This document shows, one piece after another, positions 43,007-52,201 of a stretch of DNA of 64,000 bases; the stretch's first letter is position 1, and each line of letters opens with the position of its first letter. Source of the stretch: DASZWJ01 sp963813895. Its GTDB lineage: Bacteria; Pseudomonadota; Gammaproteobacteria; JAURND01. The stretch covers positions 1-64,000 of the forward strand of contig CAWFAS010000002.1 in the NCBI GenBank assembly GCA_963813895.1, written 5' to 3'. The notes under the pieces are model-generated. The model had not been told where the DNA came from and did not search any database. It saw only the letters and a list, made by a program, of their open reading frames with translations. The position numbers and the translations under genes are program-made.

Positions 43007-44617
43007 ATGAGTCATATTGAAACCTACATTGCATTGCTGGGATTGATTGTTGTGGTTGGTATGATATTCCGCAAATTTTCCACCCCGCTGCCTTTACTGC
43101 TAGTAATTACCGGCCTGCTACTTTCCTATATACCGGGATTGCCGAATGTGCAGGTTGATTCTAACCTTATTCTAAATGTCTTTTTACCCTTGCTGATTTT
43201 TCAGACTAGCACTTACTCATCCTGGAGAGACGTCAAAAAAAATCTGCGTCCGATCGCATTGCTTTCAGTTGGGCATGTAGTATTTATCACCTGTGTCGTC
43301 GCTATTACGGTGCATTATCTAGTACCTGGCTTTAGTTGGCCTTTAGCATTTATTCTCGGGGCGATCGTCTCACCCCCAGATGACGCAGCCCTGGTTGCCA
43401 TAGCTGAACAAATTGATCTGCCACACCGCATTATCACAATTTTAAAGGGCGAAGGCATGTTAAACGATGCCGCTGCTCTAACTATTTTTCGTTTTGCATT
43501 ATTAGCGACACTTACTCATGAATTCTCAGTAGTTACTGCCATATCTTCTTTCTTTTTTGTGATAATTGGTGAGACGATTTATGGTCTTATCCTTGGACAC
43601 GCAGTCGGTAAATTAAGCTTAAAAATCAAGGATCCTAGCCTACAGATTTTGCTGTCACTGCTAACGCCATTTTTAGCCTATTTACCAATGCAGCGTTTAG
43701 GAGGTAGCGGTGTAATGGCCACTGTGGTTACCGGTCTGGTTATTGGGCATAAATATATTGAACACTTTCAGCCTGAAGTGAGAATCATTGGCCATTCAGT
43801 ATGGGTGATGTTGGGTTTTGTACTACAAAGCTTGTTATTTTTAATGGTGGGTTTAGACCTGGACACCATTATGAGGAACATCTCATTTTTAACATTAGGC
43901 TCCCTGGCCCTATATAGTGCCATTATTGTAGCTGTAGTGGTCGTTGGGCGATTTTTATGGGTTTTCCCGGCCACTTATTTACCTCGTTTAATTCCCTCTG
44001 TCCGCAAAAAAGATCCGGCTCCTCCCTGGCAATACCCATTTATAGTTTCCTGGCTGGGAATGCGCGGTGGAATATCCCTGGCAGCTGCCCTTTCAGTGCC
44101 CTTTCTGGCAACTATCGTTCATGAAAGACATCCCCGTGATCTGATCGTTTTTCTAGTATTTAGTGTCATTATGGCTACTCTGATCTTGCAAGGGTTGGCT
44201 GCGCCTTTTGTTATCAGGCTATTAGGCATACATACTCATGTAAAACATGAGAAATATCAAGAACATTTAGGAGAGCTGTCCGCACGCGTGGATATAGCTA
44301 AAGCGGTTTTACATTGGCTTTTAGAATACAAAAAGTTGTCTACCGGTGATAAGCGGCTTTTGGAGGAAATTACATTTCGGATTAGGGAGTATAAGGCCCT
44401 TAAGAAACAGCTAGAACAAACGCTTCAAGATCATCATCCTACAAATATTCATAATGAAGAATCTGAACTGAAAGGTGCCATATTCCTTTCTGAAAAAATC
44501 ATTGAAGTCGAACGGTCTGAATTATCACGGTTGTGGCATGATAAGAAAATCACTTATACCGTGAAAAATAAATTAATGCGGCAGCTAGATCATCGCTTTA
44601 AGCATCTGATGGATTGA
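43007..44617 (+). CDS. Na+/H+ (CPA1 family) antiporter
   Basis: A 536-aa cation:proton antiporter with about 12 helices in residues 1-410. The ion site is FILGAIVSPPDDAALVAIAE (CPA-type with paired Asp, residues ~117-136), followed by LKGEGMLNDAAALTIFRFAL. Later, PFIVSWLGMRGGISLAAALS holds the conserved R-G of CPA1 proteins. The last ~130 residues are a cytoplasmic helical tail (HLGELSARVDIAKAVLHWLL). It should exchange Na+ or K+ for H+ in pH and salt balance. Best described as NhaP/YjcE-like. Confidence 0.9.
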   Translation: MSHIETYIALLGLIVVVGMIFRKFSTPLPLLLVITGLLLSYIPGLPNVQVDSNLILNVFLPLLIFQTSTYSSWRDVKKNLRPIALLSVGHVVFITCVVAITVHYLVPGFSWPLAFILGAIVSPPDDAALVAIAEQIDLPHRIITILKGEGMLNDAAALTIFRFALLATLTHEFSVVTAISSFFFVIIGETIYGLILGHAVGKLSLKIKDPSLQILLSLLTPFLAYLPMQRLGGSGVMATVVTGLVIGHKYIEHFQPEVRIIGHSVWVMLGFVLQSLLFLMVGLDLDTIMRNISFLTLGSLALYSAIIVAVVVVGRFLWVFPATYLPRLIPSVRKKDPAPPWQYPFIVSWLGMRGGISLAAALSVPFLATIVHERHPRDLIVFLVFSVIMATLILQGLAAPFVIRLLGIHTHVKHEKYQEHLGELSARVDIAKAVLHWLLEYKKLSTGDKRLLEEITFRIREYKALKKQLEQTLQDHHPTNIHNEESELKGAIFLSEKIIEVERSELSRLWHDKKITYTVKNKLMRQLDHRFKHLMD

Positions 44618-44636
44618 AAGGATTGAATAACCCCGG

Positions 44637-44673
44637 ATCTCCGCCTTCCTTATTTAACAAGGAAAGCGGAGAT
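44637..44673. terminator. Bidirectional hairpin between antiporter and oxidoreductase
   Basis: ATCTCCGCCTTCCTT and AAGGAAAGCGGAGAT pair over 15 bp with one mismatch around a 7-base loop. It sits between two convergent genes and can end both transcripts. Confidence 0.65.
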
Positions 44674-44694
44674 AAAGGCTTGAATGCTAACTAC

Positions 44695-45636
44695 TTATCT
44701 TTTGACCTGCACCACTACTTTGCCCCTGCTATGAGTGTTCTTTAGGTGCGTCAAAGCAGCAGCTGTTTGTTCTAGAGGGAAAGTTTTATCAATAACCACT
44801 TTGATAATACCTTTATCTACTAAACCAGCCAGCTTAGAAAGGTCTTCTTTGTTAACTTTTGTGGCTTGGATGACAGAATTCACGCCATATTGCTGCTCGA
44901 GCTCTGCACGGGGTTGTTCTAAAGAAGAAACAATAATCCCACCTTTTTTCAACACCTTAAAAGACTTGGTATAGGTATCACCGCCAATTGTGTCATAGAC
45001 TGCATCATAATTGCTCAGCAATTTTTCAAATGCCTGAGTGTTATAGTCAATGATTTCATCAGCACCCAAATCTTTAACAAACTGGGCATTGTCACTACTG
45101 GTTGTTGTAGCAACGTAAGCGCCTAAATGTTTGGCAAGTAAGATCGCAAATACGCCAATACCACCAGCACCGCCGTGAATAAGGATTTTTTTGCCTTTAG
45201 AAATGCCAATATGATCAACCAATGCCTGTAATGCGCTGATACCAGCTAATGGCAAGGCTGCAGCTGAAGTGGCATTAATGCTGGTTGGTTTATGGGCAAC
45301 GCTTTTTGCATCTACTACAACGTATTCTGCAAACGATCCTGAACCGCCTCTGAGTAAGCTGGCTTGACCAAAAACTTCGTCGCCAGTCTCAAAACCAGTC
45401 ACATTGTCACCAACTGTCACTACGACACCAGAGAAATCTAAACCTATGGTTGCTGGGAACTTTAAGGGAACAGCCTGTTTTAATTTGCCTTCACAAATTT
45501 TTAAATCAACGGGATTAACACCAGCGGAATGCACTTCTATTAGTAATTGACCGGGTGCTACAGTGGGCTTAGGAACATCGTTGCTGAATTTGATGGCTTC
45601 TGGAGATCCGTAAGTATTAATTTGGACTGCTTTCAT
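44695..45636 (-). CDS. NADPH:quinone reductase-like zinc-independent alcohol dehydrogenase
   Basis: A 313-aa medium-chain dehydrogenase/reductase. GroES-like N-terminus (GQLLIEVHSAGVNPVDLKIC; ATIGLDFSGVVVTVGDNVTG) and Rossmann domain with ILIHGGAGGIGVFAILLAKH and the cofactor turn at ATTTSSDNAQFVKDLGADEI. No catalytic or structural zinc cysteines, so it belongs to the quinone oxidoreductase/enoyl reductase-like branch that uses NADPH to reduce quinones or enones. Cytoplasmic. ATG at 45634-45636 with AAGGAGG upstream. Confidence 0.9.
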   Translation of the reverse strand: MKAVQINTYGSPEAIKFSNDVPKPTVAPGQLLIEVHSAGVNPVDLKICEGKLKQAVPLKFPATIGLDFSGVVVTVGDNVTGFETGDEVFGQASLLRGGSGSFAEYVVVDAKSVAHKPTSINATSAAALPLAGISALQALVDHIGISKGKKILIHGGAGGIGVFAILLAKHLGAYVATTTSSDNAQFVKDLGADEIIDYNTQAFEKLLSNYDAVYDTIGGDTYTKSFKVLKKGGIIVSSLEQPRAELEQQYGVNSVIQATKVNKEDLSKLAGLVDKGIIKVVIDKTFPLEQTAAALTHLKNTHSRGKVVVQVKR

Positions 45637-45849
45637 TATTATTCCTCCTTGATATAAATTGCAGCTCCTCCTGGAACTGCTTCCATTAAAATACTTGGTT
45701 CACGTAGAATACCAAGTTACTTTATCCTATCATATACGAGCTTTTTGGGCAATAGACCTACGCCCTCCCAATGGCTCTGCCCCTATAAAGTGGCAATATG
45801 CCCTTGAATTTTATAAAAACTTAAATAACATACTGGACGCTTATTTCCC

Positions 45850-47064
45850 TTGGAAACAACTCAAAAAAATATATTCTATTATGCAGGTCTGCTAATCGGT
45901 GCGTGGCTTTTAGGTTTGGCTGGCGAATCTATTTATGCCCCTGCCATGCCATCGATTGCAGCTAGCCTTGGCACCTCAGATGCATTAATCAAACTGACGG
46001 TTACTTTTTTCATAGTGGGCAAAACTATCAGTATGTTCATCTGTAGCCCAATCGCTGAGGTATTCGCCCGCCGTCAATTTCTGCTATTTGGATTATCGAT
46101 GTTTATTTTAGGTGGGTTGATATGCACCTTCAGCCCTAATATCAATATCCTGCTGACTGGACGATTAATTCAGGGATTGGGAGTTAGTATCACCATTCTG
46201 ATGGGCCGCGCAATTGTAAATGACCAGTTTGAAAATCGTTATGCCGCCCAGGTATTCAGTTATATTTTTACCGGCAATGCTATTGGTATCTTCATCTTAC
46301 CGATACTGGGGGGTTACCTGGCAACATACTTGAGTTGGCGTTGGATATTTTTCATTCTAACCTGTTATGGAGCCGTAGTTTTTATTTTATTATGGTGGTC
46401 ACTCCCGAAGAAAGGAATCCCCTTCTCTTCTGAAGCCCTGAGGCTGTCAGTCATTCTTAATAATTATAAAACTATTATCAAGGTAGCGCCTTTCTGGGGA
46501 TTTTTATTGTGCGTTGCGTTTATGATGGCCGGCGAAAAAGCCTACACCACAGCTGCCGCTTTTTTATTTATAAAACACATCGGCATGACTCGAGTAGAAT
46601 TCGGCTATCTAAATGCGGTGATGTGGGCAGCACACCTATCAGGAACGTTGCTAGCAGGTTGGCTGGCTTTCAAATGGGGGATAGACCGGGTCTTGGCAAT
46701 TGGTATTATTTTAATATCTGTTTCCAGCCTGGCTATGTTAGGCACCGGCTTTGCTGGTTTGGAAAATATTTTAATTTTTATCGGCGCTATGTTCATTTAT
46801 ATGCTGAGCACAGGGCTCGTCATAGTGCCAGCTGCGGTAGGTATTGTAAGACCTTTCCCCAAACTGATCGGTTTCGCCACAGCATTTGCCATGGCATTAG
46901 AATTTGCAACTGCCTCTGTAATCAGTTATCTGGTCAGCAATCATTCCGCGACGGTTATTCCCATTGAAAAAGTGGTCGGAAGCATGGGAGTACTGACCTT
47001 GTTGTCCTGGGTATTTTTGTTGAGAAAAACCTATCTGCTTCGCAGGCGAAGCAGCGTATTTTAA
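45850..47064 (+). CDS. MFS transporter, Bcr/CflA-like
   Basis: A 404-aa, 12-helix MFS protein. LAGESIYAPAMPSIAASLGT matches the DHA1 drug-exporter entrance motif; FICSPIAEVFARRQFLLFGL is motif A; LTGRLIQGLGVSITILMGRA is the helix 4 Arg region. Likely exports a small molecule. No ATG begins the frame; TTG at 45850 is the earliest acceptable start and lacks a clear ribosome-binding site, so the exact N-terminus is uncertain. The gap 45637-45849 holds only short spurious frames. Confidence 0.82.
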   Translation: METTQKNIFYYAGLLIGAWLLGLAGESIYAPAMPSIAASLGTSDALIKLTVTFFIVGKTISMFICSPIAEVFARRQFLLFGLSMFILGGLICTFSPNINILLTGRLIQGLGVSITILMGRAIVNDQFENRYAAQVFSYIFTGNAIGIFILPILGGYLATYLSWRWIFFILTCYGAVVFILLWWSLPKKGIPFSSEALRLSVILNNYKTIIKVAPFWGFLLCVAFMMAGEKAYTTAAAFLFIKHIGMTRVEFGYLNAVMWAAHLSGTLLAGWLAFKWGIDRVLAIGIILISVSSLAMLGTGFAGLENILIFIGAMFIYMLSTGLVIVPAAVGIVRPFPKLIGFATAFAMALEFATASVISYLVSNHSATVIPIEKVVGSMGVLTLLSWVFLLRKTYLLRRRSSVF

Positions 47065-47100
47065 CTAGGTTTTTCTAAAATTTATTCAAGCCATGTTAAA

Positions 47101-47603
47101 TCAGACAGTGGGTGAAGTTACCGCCAACTCTTTATCGGGATGTTGAAATAGGATAACCCCTAAAGCGGAAACTAAGGTCATCGCTGCCATTAAGTAAATC
47201 GCCATATTGAAATTACCCGTCAAATCCGATAGTAACCCCGTGAGGTAAGGAGCCAAAATACCCGCGGCCGCAAAGGCACAATCCTCCCAGCAATAGGCGA
47301 AATAAAAATAACCACCAAAAACCTGTAGCCAACCCTAACATCATACAGGCGATCGACCAAACTATGGAGGAGATCGACCAGATTTTGTGGGAGCCATAAC
47401 TGTCAACTAGAACCCCTTCCGATTACTGTCATAATTAAATAGCCGACGCCAAAACCGGCAGCAATAATGCCGAAAGCTGCATTCGTTAATCCAAATTGGG
47501 ATTCCAGCGGAGTAATGGCATAGGATAGAGCCATGCGATCAAGATAAGTAATTATCAGAGCAATAAACACCAAACCAATGACACACCAGCGGTAATTTTT
47601 CAT
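47101..47603 (-). pseudogene. MFS transporter (ACS-like), internally deleted
   Basis: ATG 47603 (MKNYRWCVIGLVFIALIITY then LDRMALSYAI) gives the first two helices of an anion:cation symporter-type MFS protein, ending after GVGYLIMTVIGRGSS at 47403. In another frame 47101-47290 encodes the final helices (FAAAGILAPYLTGLLSDLTG; MAIYLMAAMTLVSALGVILF). About eight helices between are lost. A shell-C element lies just upstream of the start. Confidence 0.8.
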
Positions 47604-47616
47604 ATATGCACCTATA

Positions 47617-47902
47617 TATACCCGTTCCACTTAGGATTTCGGTGTTAGAGCAGCCCATCTTGCACTAATCTTCGTCCGATCTTCAATCGTAAAAACTCGA
47701 AATAAGAATAACCGACATAGTCGTCCCGGCAGGGAAGCCGGGATCGAGGGCGCAGGAAGCGAAACTTGCACATCCTGTGAACTGGATCCCGGCTTCCTGC
47801 CGGGACGACAAGTCGACTATTCCTACGTTTTTACTCAATCAGATCGAATCTCAGCACAAGCTGGACTACTCTAACACCGAAATCCTAAGTGGAACGGGTA
47901 TA
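47617..47902. repeat. Nested palindromic element, shell C
   Basis: 286 bp with a third kind of outer inverted repeat: TATACCCGTTCCACTTAGGA and its complement, extending through GGTGTTAGAG. The inner GC-rich palindrome (about 47707-47820) is the same GTCGTCCCGGC / GGATCC core as in shells A and B, with a shortened middle. It fills the gap between a broken MFS gene and the stop codon of the DipZ gene 4 bp away. Confidence 0.85.
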
Positions 47903-47905
47903 AGC

Positions 47906-49591
47906 CTAACCAAAAGTAAATGTATAAAGTTCTACTCCTGGTTTATCAAATATCAAAGTGATCTCACCAGTAGTCGAATTTAAAAATTGGGCGACTTCAT
48001 AAAGTCTTTGAGCAGTGACGGTAATTGCGCCATCACGAACATCAGCGCCTCCATTTGCAGCGATCGGTTTATCGTTCAGTAATACAGTTACCCTAACTGG
48101 CAATTTAGTAGTACTGCCCATTACCACATATACATGTTTAGCCTGAAAATGAATTCTGACTGCTACACCTGCCGCCATAGCGATAATTTTCTGTCCGTTA
48201 ATCTGCCAAAGTCCCTGCAACGCCCAATCATCTGCTGGCAATGAGCGCGGAAAAGTATAACTTGCAACCTGGTCGGCCACCTGTGATTCCTTACTAGCAA
48301 AATTCTCCGCCCGTTCATAACCTAGATAGGTTTCTGGAGTTAGAGTATCTCCTGGAGTTTCTGCATTTACACTTGCCGCCGCCATGTTCTTCATAGAATT
48401 AAGCCCCAGTAATACACGAATATTATGTTCCGTGCCTGCATAATCCCCTTCCCCAAAATGCTGATAAACTACTCTGCCGTTTTTATCGATTAAATAATGA
48501 GCCGGCCAATAACTATTATTATAATTATTCCAAGTCGCATACTGATTATCTAGCGCTACTGGATACTGAATACCAAAACGCTTTACCGCCTGGCGCACAT
48601 TATCGGCATTTTTTTCAAACTCGAATTCCGGGCTATGCACGCCGATGATCACCAGGCCTTGATCACGATAGGCTTTATCCCAAGCGAGCAAATACGGCAA
48701 GGTGCGGATACAATTAATGCAGGAATAAGTCCAAAAGTCGATTAAGACTACTTTGCCCTTGAGCTGCGCTATAGTCAGTGGGGCTGAATTAATCCAGGGA
48801 TCTAATCCAGCTAAAGGAGGAGCTGCGTAAGGAATGACTAATTCATCCACCAGCCCAGCTGTCGGTGACGGTGCTGGAGCCGTTTCAGCAGGAGCGGCAG
48901 ATCCCGCCAATAAGGCAAACAGATCTGGACGGAAATGGCTGATATACGCTAATCCCAAGGTGGTAATAATAATGATGACCCCAAAAATTTTCCGTAGCAG
49001 CTCAGTCCGTTTCTTAATAAAACCAATACTGCGTACCAATTTTTTTCCCAGCAGAGCAATAATCAGCATGGGCGTAACGCTGCCCAAAGCAAAGGCCAAT
49101 AAGGCAAGAAAACTACCCAACGCAGTTTTTTGCACGGCAATCTGGATCAATGCCGCTGCCAGAATGGGTCCTGCGCACGGCGTCCATACCAGGCTGACCA
49201 ATGCGCCCAGCAGCACGCCACTTAAGAATCCACCCTTTTGATCTCCTGGCGTAAAGCTAGTGCCAATATTCGCCAGTTTCTGGGTTAACAGGCTGAATTT
49301 CTCAGTTAAATAACTGGAAACCATAACGACGCCAAACAATGCAATCAAAATAAAAGCCACATCGCGCAGCCGATCAAGATTGATCCCCAATCGCGCCACC
49401 AGAAAATGCGAGAACAATGTAAATAACGCAAAGGTAATAACAAATCCAGAAATGATACCTAAAGGACGTCTTTTGCCGCCCTCAATGGTGCCAGACAGCA
49501 TGATAGGTAAAATGGGTAAGATACAAGGGGATAGGATCAGCGCAAAACCTTCCAGAAAGGCGAGGAAATAGTTTAGGAATTCGAAATGCAT
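47906..49591 (-). CDS. dipZ: DipZ-type thiol-disulfide interchange protein (CcdA-thioredoxin fusion)
   Basis: A 561-aa protein. Residues 1-~235 form a CcdA/DsbD-like membrane domain with the redox cysteines SPCILPILPIML and SLVWTPCAGPILAAALIQIA. A linker (APAETAPAPSPTAG) leads to a periplasmic thioredoxin-like domain with WTYSCINCIRTLPYLLAWDK (CxxC, about residue 285). A C-terminal beta domain found in DipZ proteins follows (MGSTTKLPVRVTVLLND). It carries reducing power across the inner membrane to periplasmic thiols. ATG 49591 has GGAAGG upstream. Confidence 0.9.
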   Translation of the reverse strand: MHFEFLNYFLAFLEGFALILSPCILPILPIMLSGTIEGGKRRPLGIISGFVITFALFTLFSHFLVARLGINLDRLRDVAFILIALFGVVMVSSYLTEKFSLLTQKLANIGTSFTPGDQKGGFLSGVLLGALVSLVWTPCAGPILAAALIQIAVQKTALGSFLALLAFALGSVTPMLIIALLGKKLVRSIGFIKKRTELLRKIFGVIIIITTLGLAYISHFRPDLFALLAGSAAPAETAPAPSPTAGLVDELVIPYAAPPLAGLDPWINSAPLTIAQLKGKVVLIDFWTYSCINCIRTLPYLLAWDKAYRDQGLVIIGVHSPEFEFEKNADNVRQAVKRFGIQYPVALDNQYATWNNYNNSYWPAHYLIDKNGRVVYQHFGEGDYAGTEHNIRVLLGLNSMKNMAAASVNAETPGDTLTPETYLGYERAENFASKESQVADQVASYTFPRSLPADDWALQGLWQINGQKIIAMAAGVAVRIHFQAKHVYVVMGSTTKLPVRVTVLLNDKPIAANGGADVRDGAITVTAQRLYEVAQFLNSTTGEITLIFDKPGVELYTFTFG

Positions 49592-49709
49592 GGGCGGTAC
49601 CTTCCGTGGTGATTTTTGGGTCCATCGACCGGGTTTTTATCTGTGTTGCTAGGTTGGCGCGCAATCCCAGTCAAAAAAAATATAGTAATTATTCAGCATA
49701 TTAACCAAA

Positions 49710-49852
49710 GAGCCAATAGAAACCGCCCCCATCCTAACCTTCCCCCGCAAACGGGGGAAGGAATTGTTGGGCAGAAAACTAAAAATCCGCACCTTACAGT
49801 CCCTTCCCCGCTTGCGGAGGAAGGTTAGGATGGGGGCGGTTTCTATTGGCTC
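49710..49852. repeat. Palindromic element, family F
   Basis: 143 bp. GAGCCAATAGAAACCGCCCC is repeated inverted at the right end, with a CATCCTAACCTTCC... GGAAGGTTAGGATG arm inside. GC-rich compared with the surroundings. The CCTTCCCCC/GCGGGGAAGG motif is common in many genomes as a dispersed palindrome. The rest of 49592-49906 shows no gene. Confidence 0.75.
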
Positions 49853-49906
49853 CCAGTTACGATTGACTTAACTTCATGATGCTAATGGCTCAGATGCAGG
49901 TAACTA

Positions 49907-50725
49907 CTATATAAAATGCATATTCTGCTTTTTCAACTCTGCCCTCTTCTGCTTATAATCCGGCATAATCCGTTCCACCAAAGCCCAAAAGTCACTGGAG
50001 TGATTTTTATGCTTGATATGGCAAAGTTCATGCACAATCACGTAATCAAACAGGTCTAAGGGGACAAGAATAAGGCGCCAGTTGATGCAGATACGATTTT
50101 TAGCGCTGCAGCTACCCCAGCGCCGTAATGCGCTGGTAATCCGCCAATCCTCAGGCTGCAATCCTGAAGTCTTGCTCCACAACTGCAAACGTTGCTGAAC
50201 CATTTCTTTGGCGCGCCGGCGATACCAGGATTTTAACTTTGTCATAACCACTTTTTGACGATTTTCTTCATTTAGCTGTTTAGAGACATAAATATGCAAT
50301 TCATTATTTATTAAGCAGCATTCCCTGTCGTAATAATATCCATTTATAATTAACGGATAATCAATTCCCAAGTAAGGCAGATGCTCTCCCGTGTTCAATT
50401 TTTTATGAGCAACATTCTCCTTCGCATCCTCCATTTGTGTATATTTATTTACAATCCACTTGCTATTATTTATGGCCATTTCTTTTAGATTTTTAAGGCT
50501 AGTACGCAGGGGTGCTAGAATTACTAAACCCTGCTCAGGCTTGATTTTAAATGCAATGGTCCGCTTACGTTTTCCACTTCGTATAACGACGAACGGGATG
50601 GATTTTCCGTTTAGCAGTAATAAGCCTGTTTCTGGGGAAGAAATTTTTCCCATAAGTCTGCCTGCAGCATTTAATATAGTAAATGGAATATCTAATCGGC
50701 GTAGGGTAGCGTACTTGTGTGCCAT
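49907..50725 (-). CDS. YgjP/SprT-like metal-dependent hydrolase
   Basis: A 272-aa protein of the YgjP-like metallopeptidase (DUF45) family. The zinc motif is VIVHELCHIKHKNHSSDFW (HExxH form HELCH, about residue 232, with the third ligand His 9-10 residues on), preceded by RWGSCSAKNRICINWRLILV, the hallmark of this family. The role is unclear; several are encoded next to restriction systems or act as cytoplasmic proteases. Length is slightly above the usual 240. ATG at 50725; upstream sequence includes a GCTTCGCTCAGGATGACAG relic common in the window. Confidence 0.85.
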   Translation of the reverse strand: MAHKYATLRRLDIPFTILNAAGRLMGKISSPETGLLLLNGKSIPFVVIRSGKRKRTIAFKIKPEQGLVILAPLRTSLKNLKEMAINNSKWIVNKYTQMEDAKENVAHKKLNTGEHLPYLGIDYPLIINGYYYDRECCLINNELHIYVSKQLNEENRQKVVMTKLKSWYRRRAKEMVQQRLQLWSKTSGLQPEDWRITSALRRWGSCSAKNRICINWRLILVPLDLFDYVIVHELCHIKHKNHSSDFWALVERIMPDYKQKRAELKKQNMHFI

Positions 50726-50845
50726 CTTATGGAGATCCTTCGCTTCGCTCAGGATGACAGCTTTGTCTAGATGTCAGCTTACAGTTAAACTTTGTACCCA
50801 ACCCCAAATACATGCGATAATTAGAGGCAAAGGAGGTAACAAAAT

Positions 50846-52000
50846 ATGACTACCTGCCAAAAATTTCTTAGGATGGCATTGTTGATTTTTTACTGGTTCT
50901 TGCCAGTATCCTACGCCTTGTCGCCACCCCATCCCTCCCCCATTATCATTGGCGTGATTTATAACCTTACCGGACCGCAAAGGTCATTAGATATTTATTC
51001 CGTGCGTGGTGCAATGCTTGCTGTGGCGCAAATAAATGCTCATGGTGGGGTTCTGGATAGACCTTTACAGCTCATTGTGCAAGATGGTAAATCCCAACCT
51101 GTAGCGATTCGACAAGCAGCAGAGAATTTAGCTAAAAACCAAAATGTAACAGCAGTTATTGGCTTGTCCGATACCGAACTGGCTCAGGCAGCGATGTTGT
51201 CTTTGGCGAATAAAAAAATATTTATAACCTCGGGAGCCACCTCTTCCCGCCTACCCGAAGCTGCTCCAGGATGGCTATTTCTCGCCAGTTCTCCTGATAA
51301 TGAACAGGCCTATGCTGCAGCCGCATTTGCAGTACGTAAGCTAAAAGCCACTCAAGCTTTACTCATAACGCAAATTGACAGCCAGGATACACAATTATTA
51401 GGTCAACATTTTGAGGAGTCCTATAATAAACTCGAAGGTAAGATAGTTGCTCATAACCAGTTTACAAGAGATAAGCCTGATATTTCTAAGCAACTAGCTC
51501 AGGTCAAACTACAAGAAACCTCGCCTAATGTGATTTATCTAGCAGCCAACCCAGAAACGACCCTGGAACTTATTAAACAAATTCGCAAGGCCGGTTTCAA
51601 TCAACCGATTTTAGGAAGTGATAATTTTGATTTAAGCAATCTTGAACAGTTACCTTTGAAATTACCGGGCGTGCTGTTTTTTACTACTCATGCCTTTATT
51701 GATGCGCGCAACCCCGATCCACACGTTCATCAATTTATTAATCTTTTTCAATCTGCTTACAAACAAATGCCTGACAACAGTTTTGCAGCGCTGGGCTATG
51801 ATACTATAAGACTTCTTGCTAAGGCTATTTCAGATGCGGGTTCAACTGATCCAGACAAAGTTCGCAATGCGCTACTTCAAGTGCGAGATTTTACTGGTGT
51901 GACGGGCACCATTGACTATTACCAAAGTCCGATACCAGATAAATCGATTACTATAATACGTCTTCAGGGTGGGCAAAGAGCCGAAGCCATACAGTATTAG
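50846..52000 (+). CDS. Periplasmic branched-chain amino acid-type binding protein
   Basis: A 384-aa exported solute receptor (Peripl_BP_6, LivJ-like type I fold). Signal peptide MTTCQKFLRMALLIFYWFLP then VSYALS; mature start IIIGVIYNLTGPQRSLDIYS; ligand-loop phrases VTAVIGLSDTELAQAAM and NKKIFITSGATSSRLPEAAP; and the C-lobe AALGYDTIRLLAKAIS. AAGGAGG lies just before the ATG. No ABC permease or ATPase genes are adjacent, so it is an orphan binding protein. The ligand may be an amino acid or amide, unproven. Confidence 0.85.
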   Translation: MTTCQKFLRMALLIFYWFLPVSYALSPPHPSPIIIGVIYNLTGPQRSLDIYSVRGAMLAVAQINAHGGVLDRPLQLIVQDGKSQPVAIRQAAENLAKNQNVTAVIGLSDTELAQAAMLSLANKKIFITSGATSSRLPEAAPGWLFLASSPDNEQAYAAAAFAVRKLKATQALLITQIDSQDTQLLGQHFEESYNKLEGKIVAHNQFTRDKPDISKQLAQVKLQETSPNVIYLAANPETTLELIKQIRKAGFNQPILGSDNFDLSNLEQLPLKLPGVLFFTTHAFIDARNPDPHVHQFINLFQSAYKQMPDNSFAALGYDTIRLLAKAISDAGSTDPDKVRNALLQVRDFTGVTGTIDYYQSPIPDKSITIIRLQGGQRAEAIQY

Positions 52001-52016
52001 GATAAAAGGTCCACTT

Positions 52017-52201
52017 AGGGGTTGTGCAATAACAACTTTTCACTTTTAGCACTCATCTTAGGCTCATCTTTGAACGCTTTCTCCCTAAGAAAAACGCTTA
52101 CATAGAACGACTATGCGCACATTTTTCTTAGGGATAAAACATTCAAAGATGAGCCTAATATAAGCACTAAAAGTGAAAAGTTGTTATTGCGCAACCCCTA
52201 A
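52017..52201. repeat. Palindromic element, shell D without inner core
   Basis: 185 bp with ends TTAGGGGTTGTGCAATAACA and complement, related to shell B (GGGCTTGTGCAAGAATAAC). Where shells A-C carry the GC-rich core, this element reads CTTACATAGAACGACTATGCGCACAT, with only the core borders fused (near 52100-52120). It may be the precursor that has not received the core or a deletion product. It overlaps the radA stop codon and separates two convergent genes. Confidence 0.8.

Noticed and set aside
45659..45895. 78-aa ORF before the MFS gene
   Set aside because: No domain, and it overlaps the better-supported MFS frame; probably non-coding.
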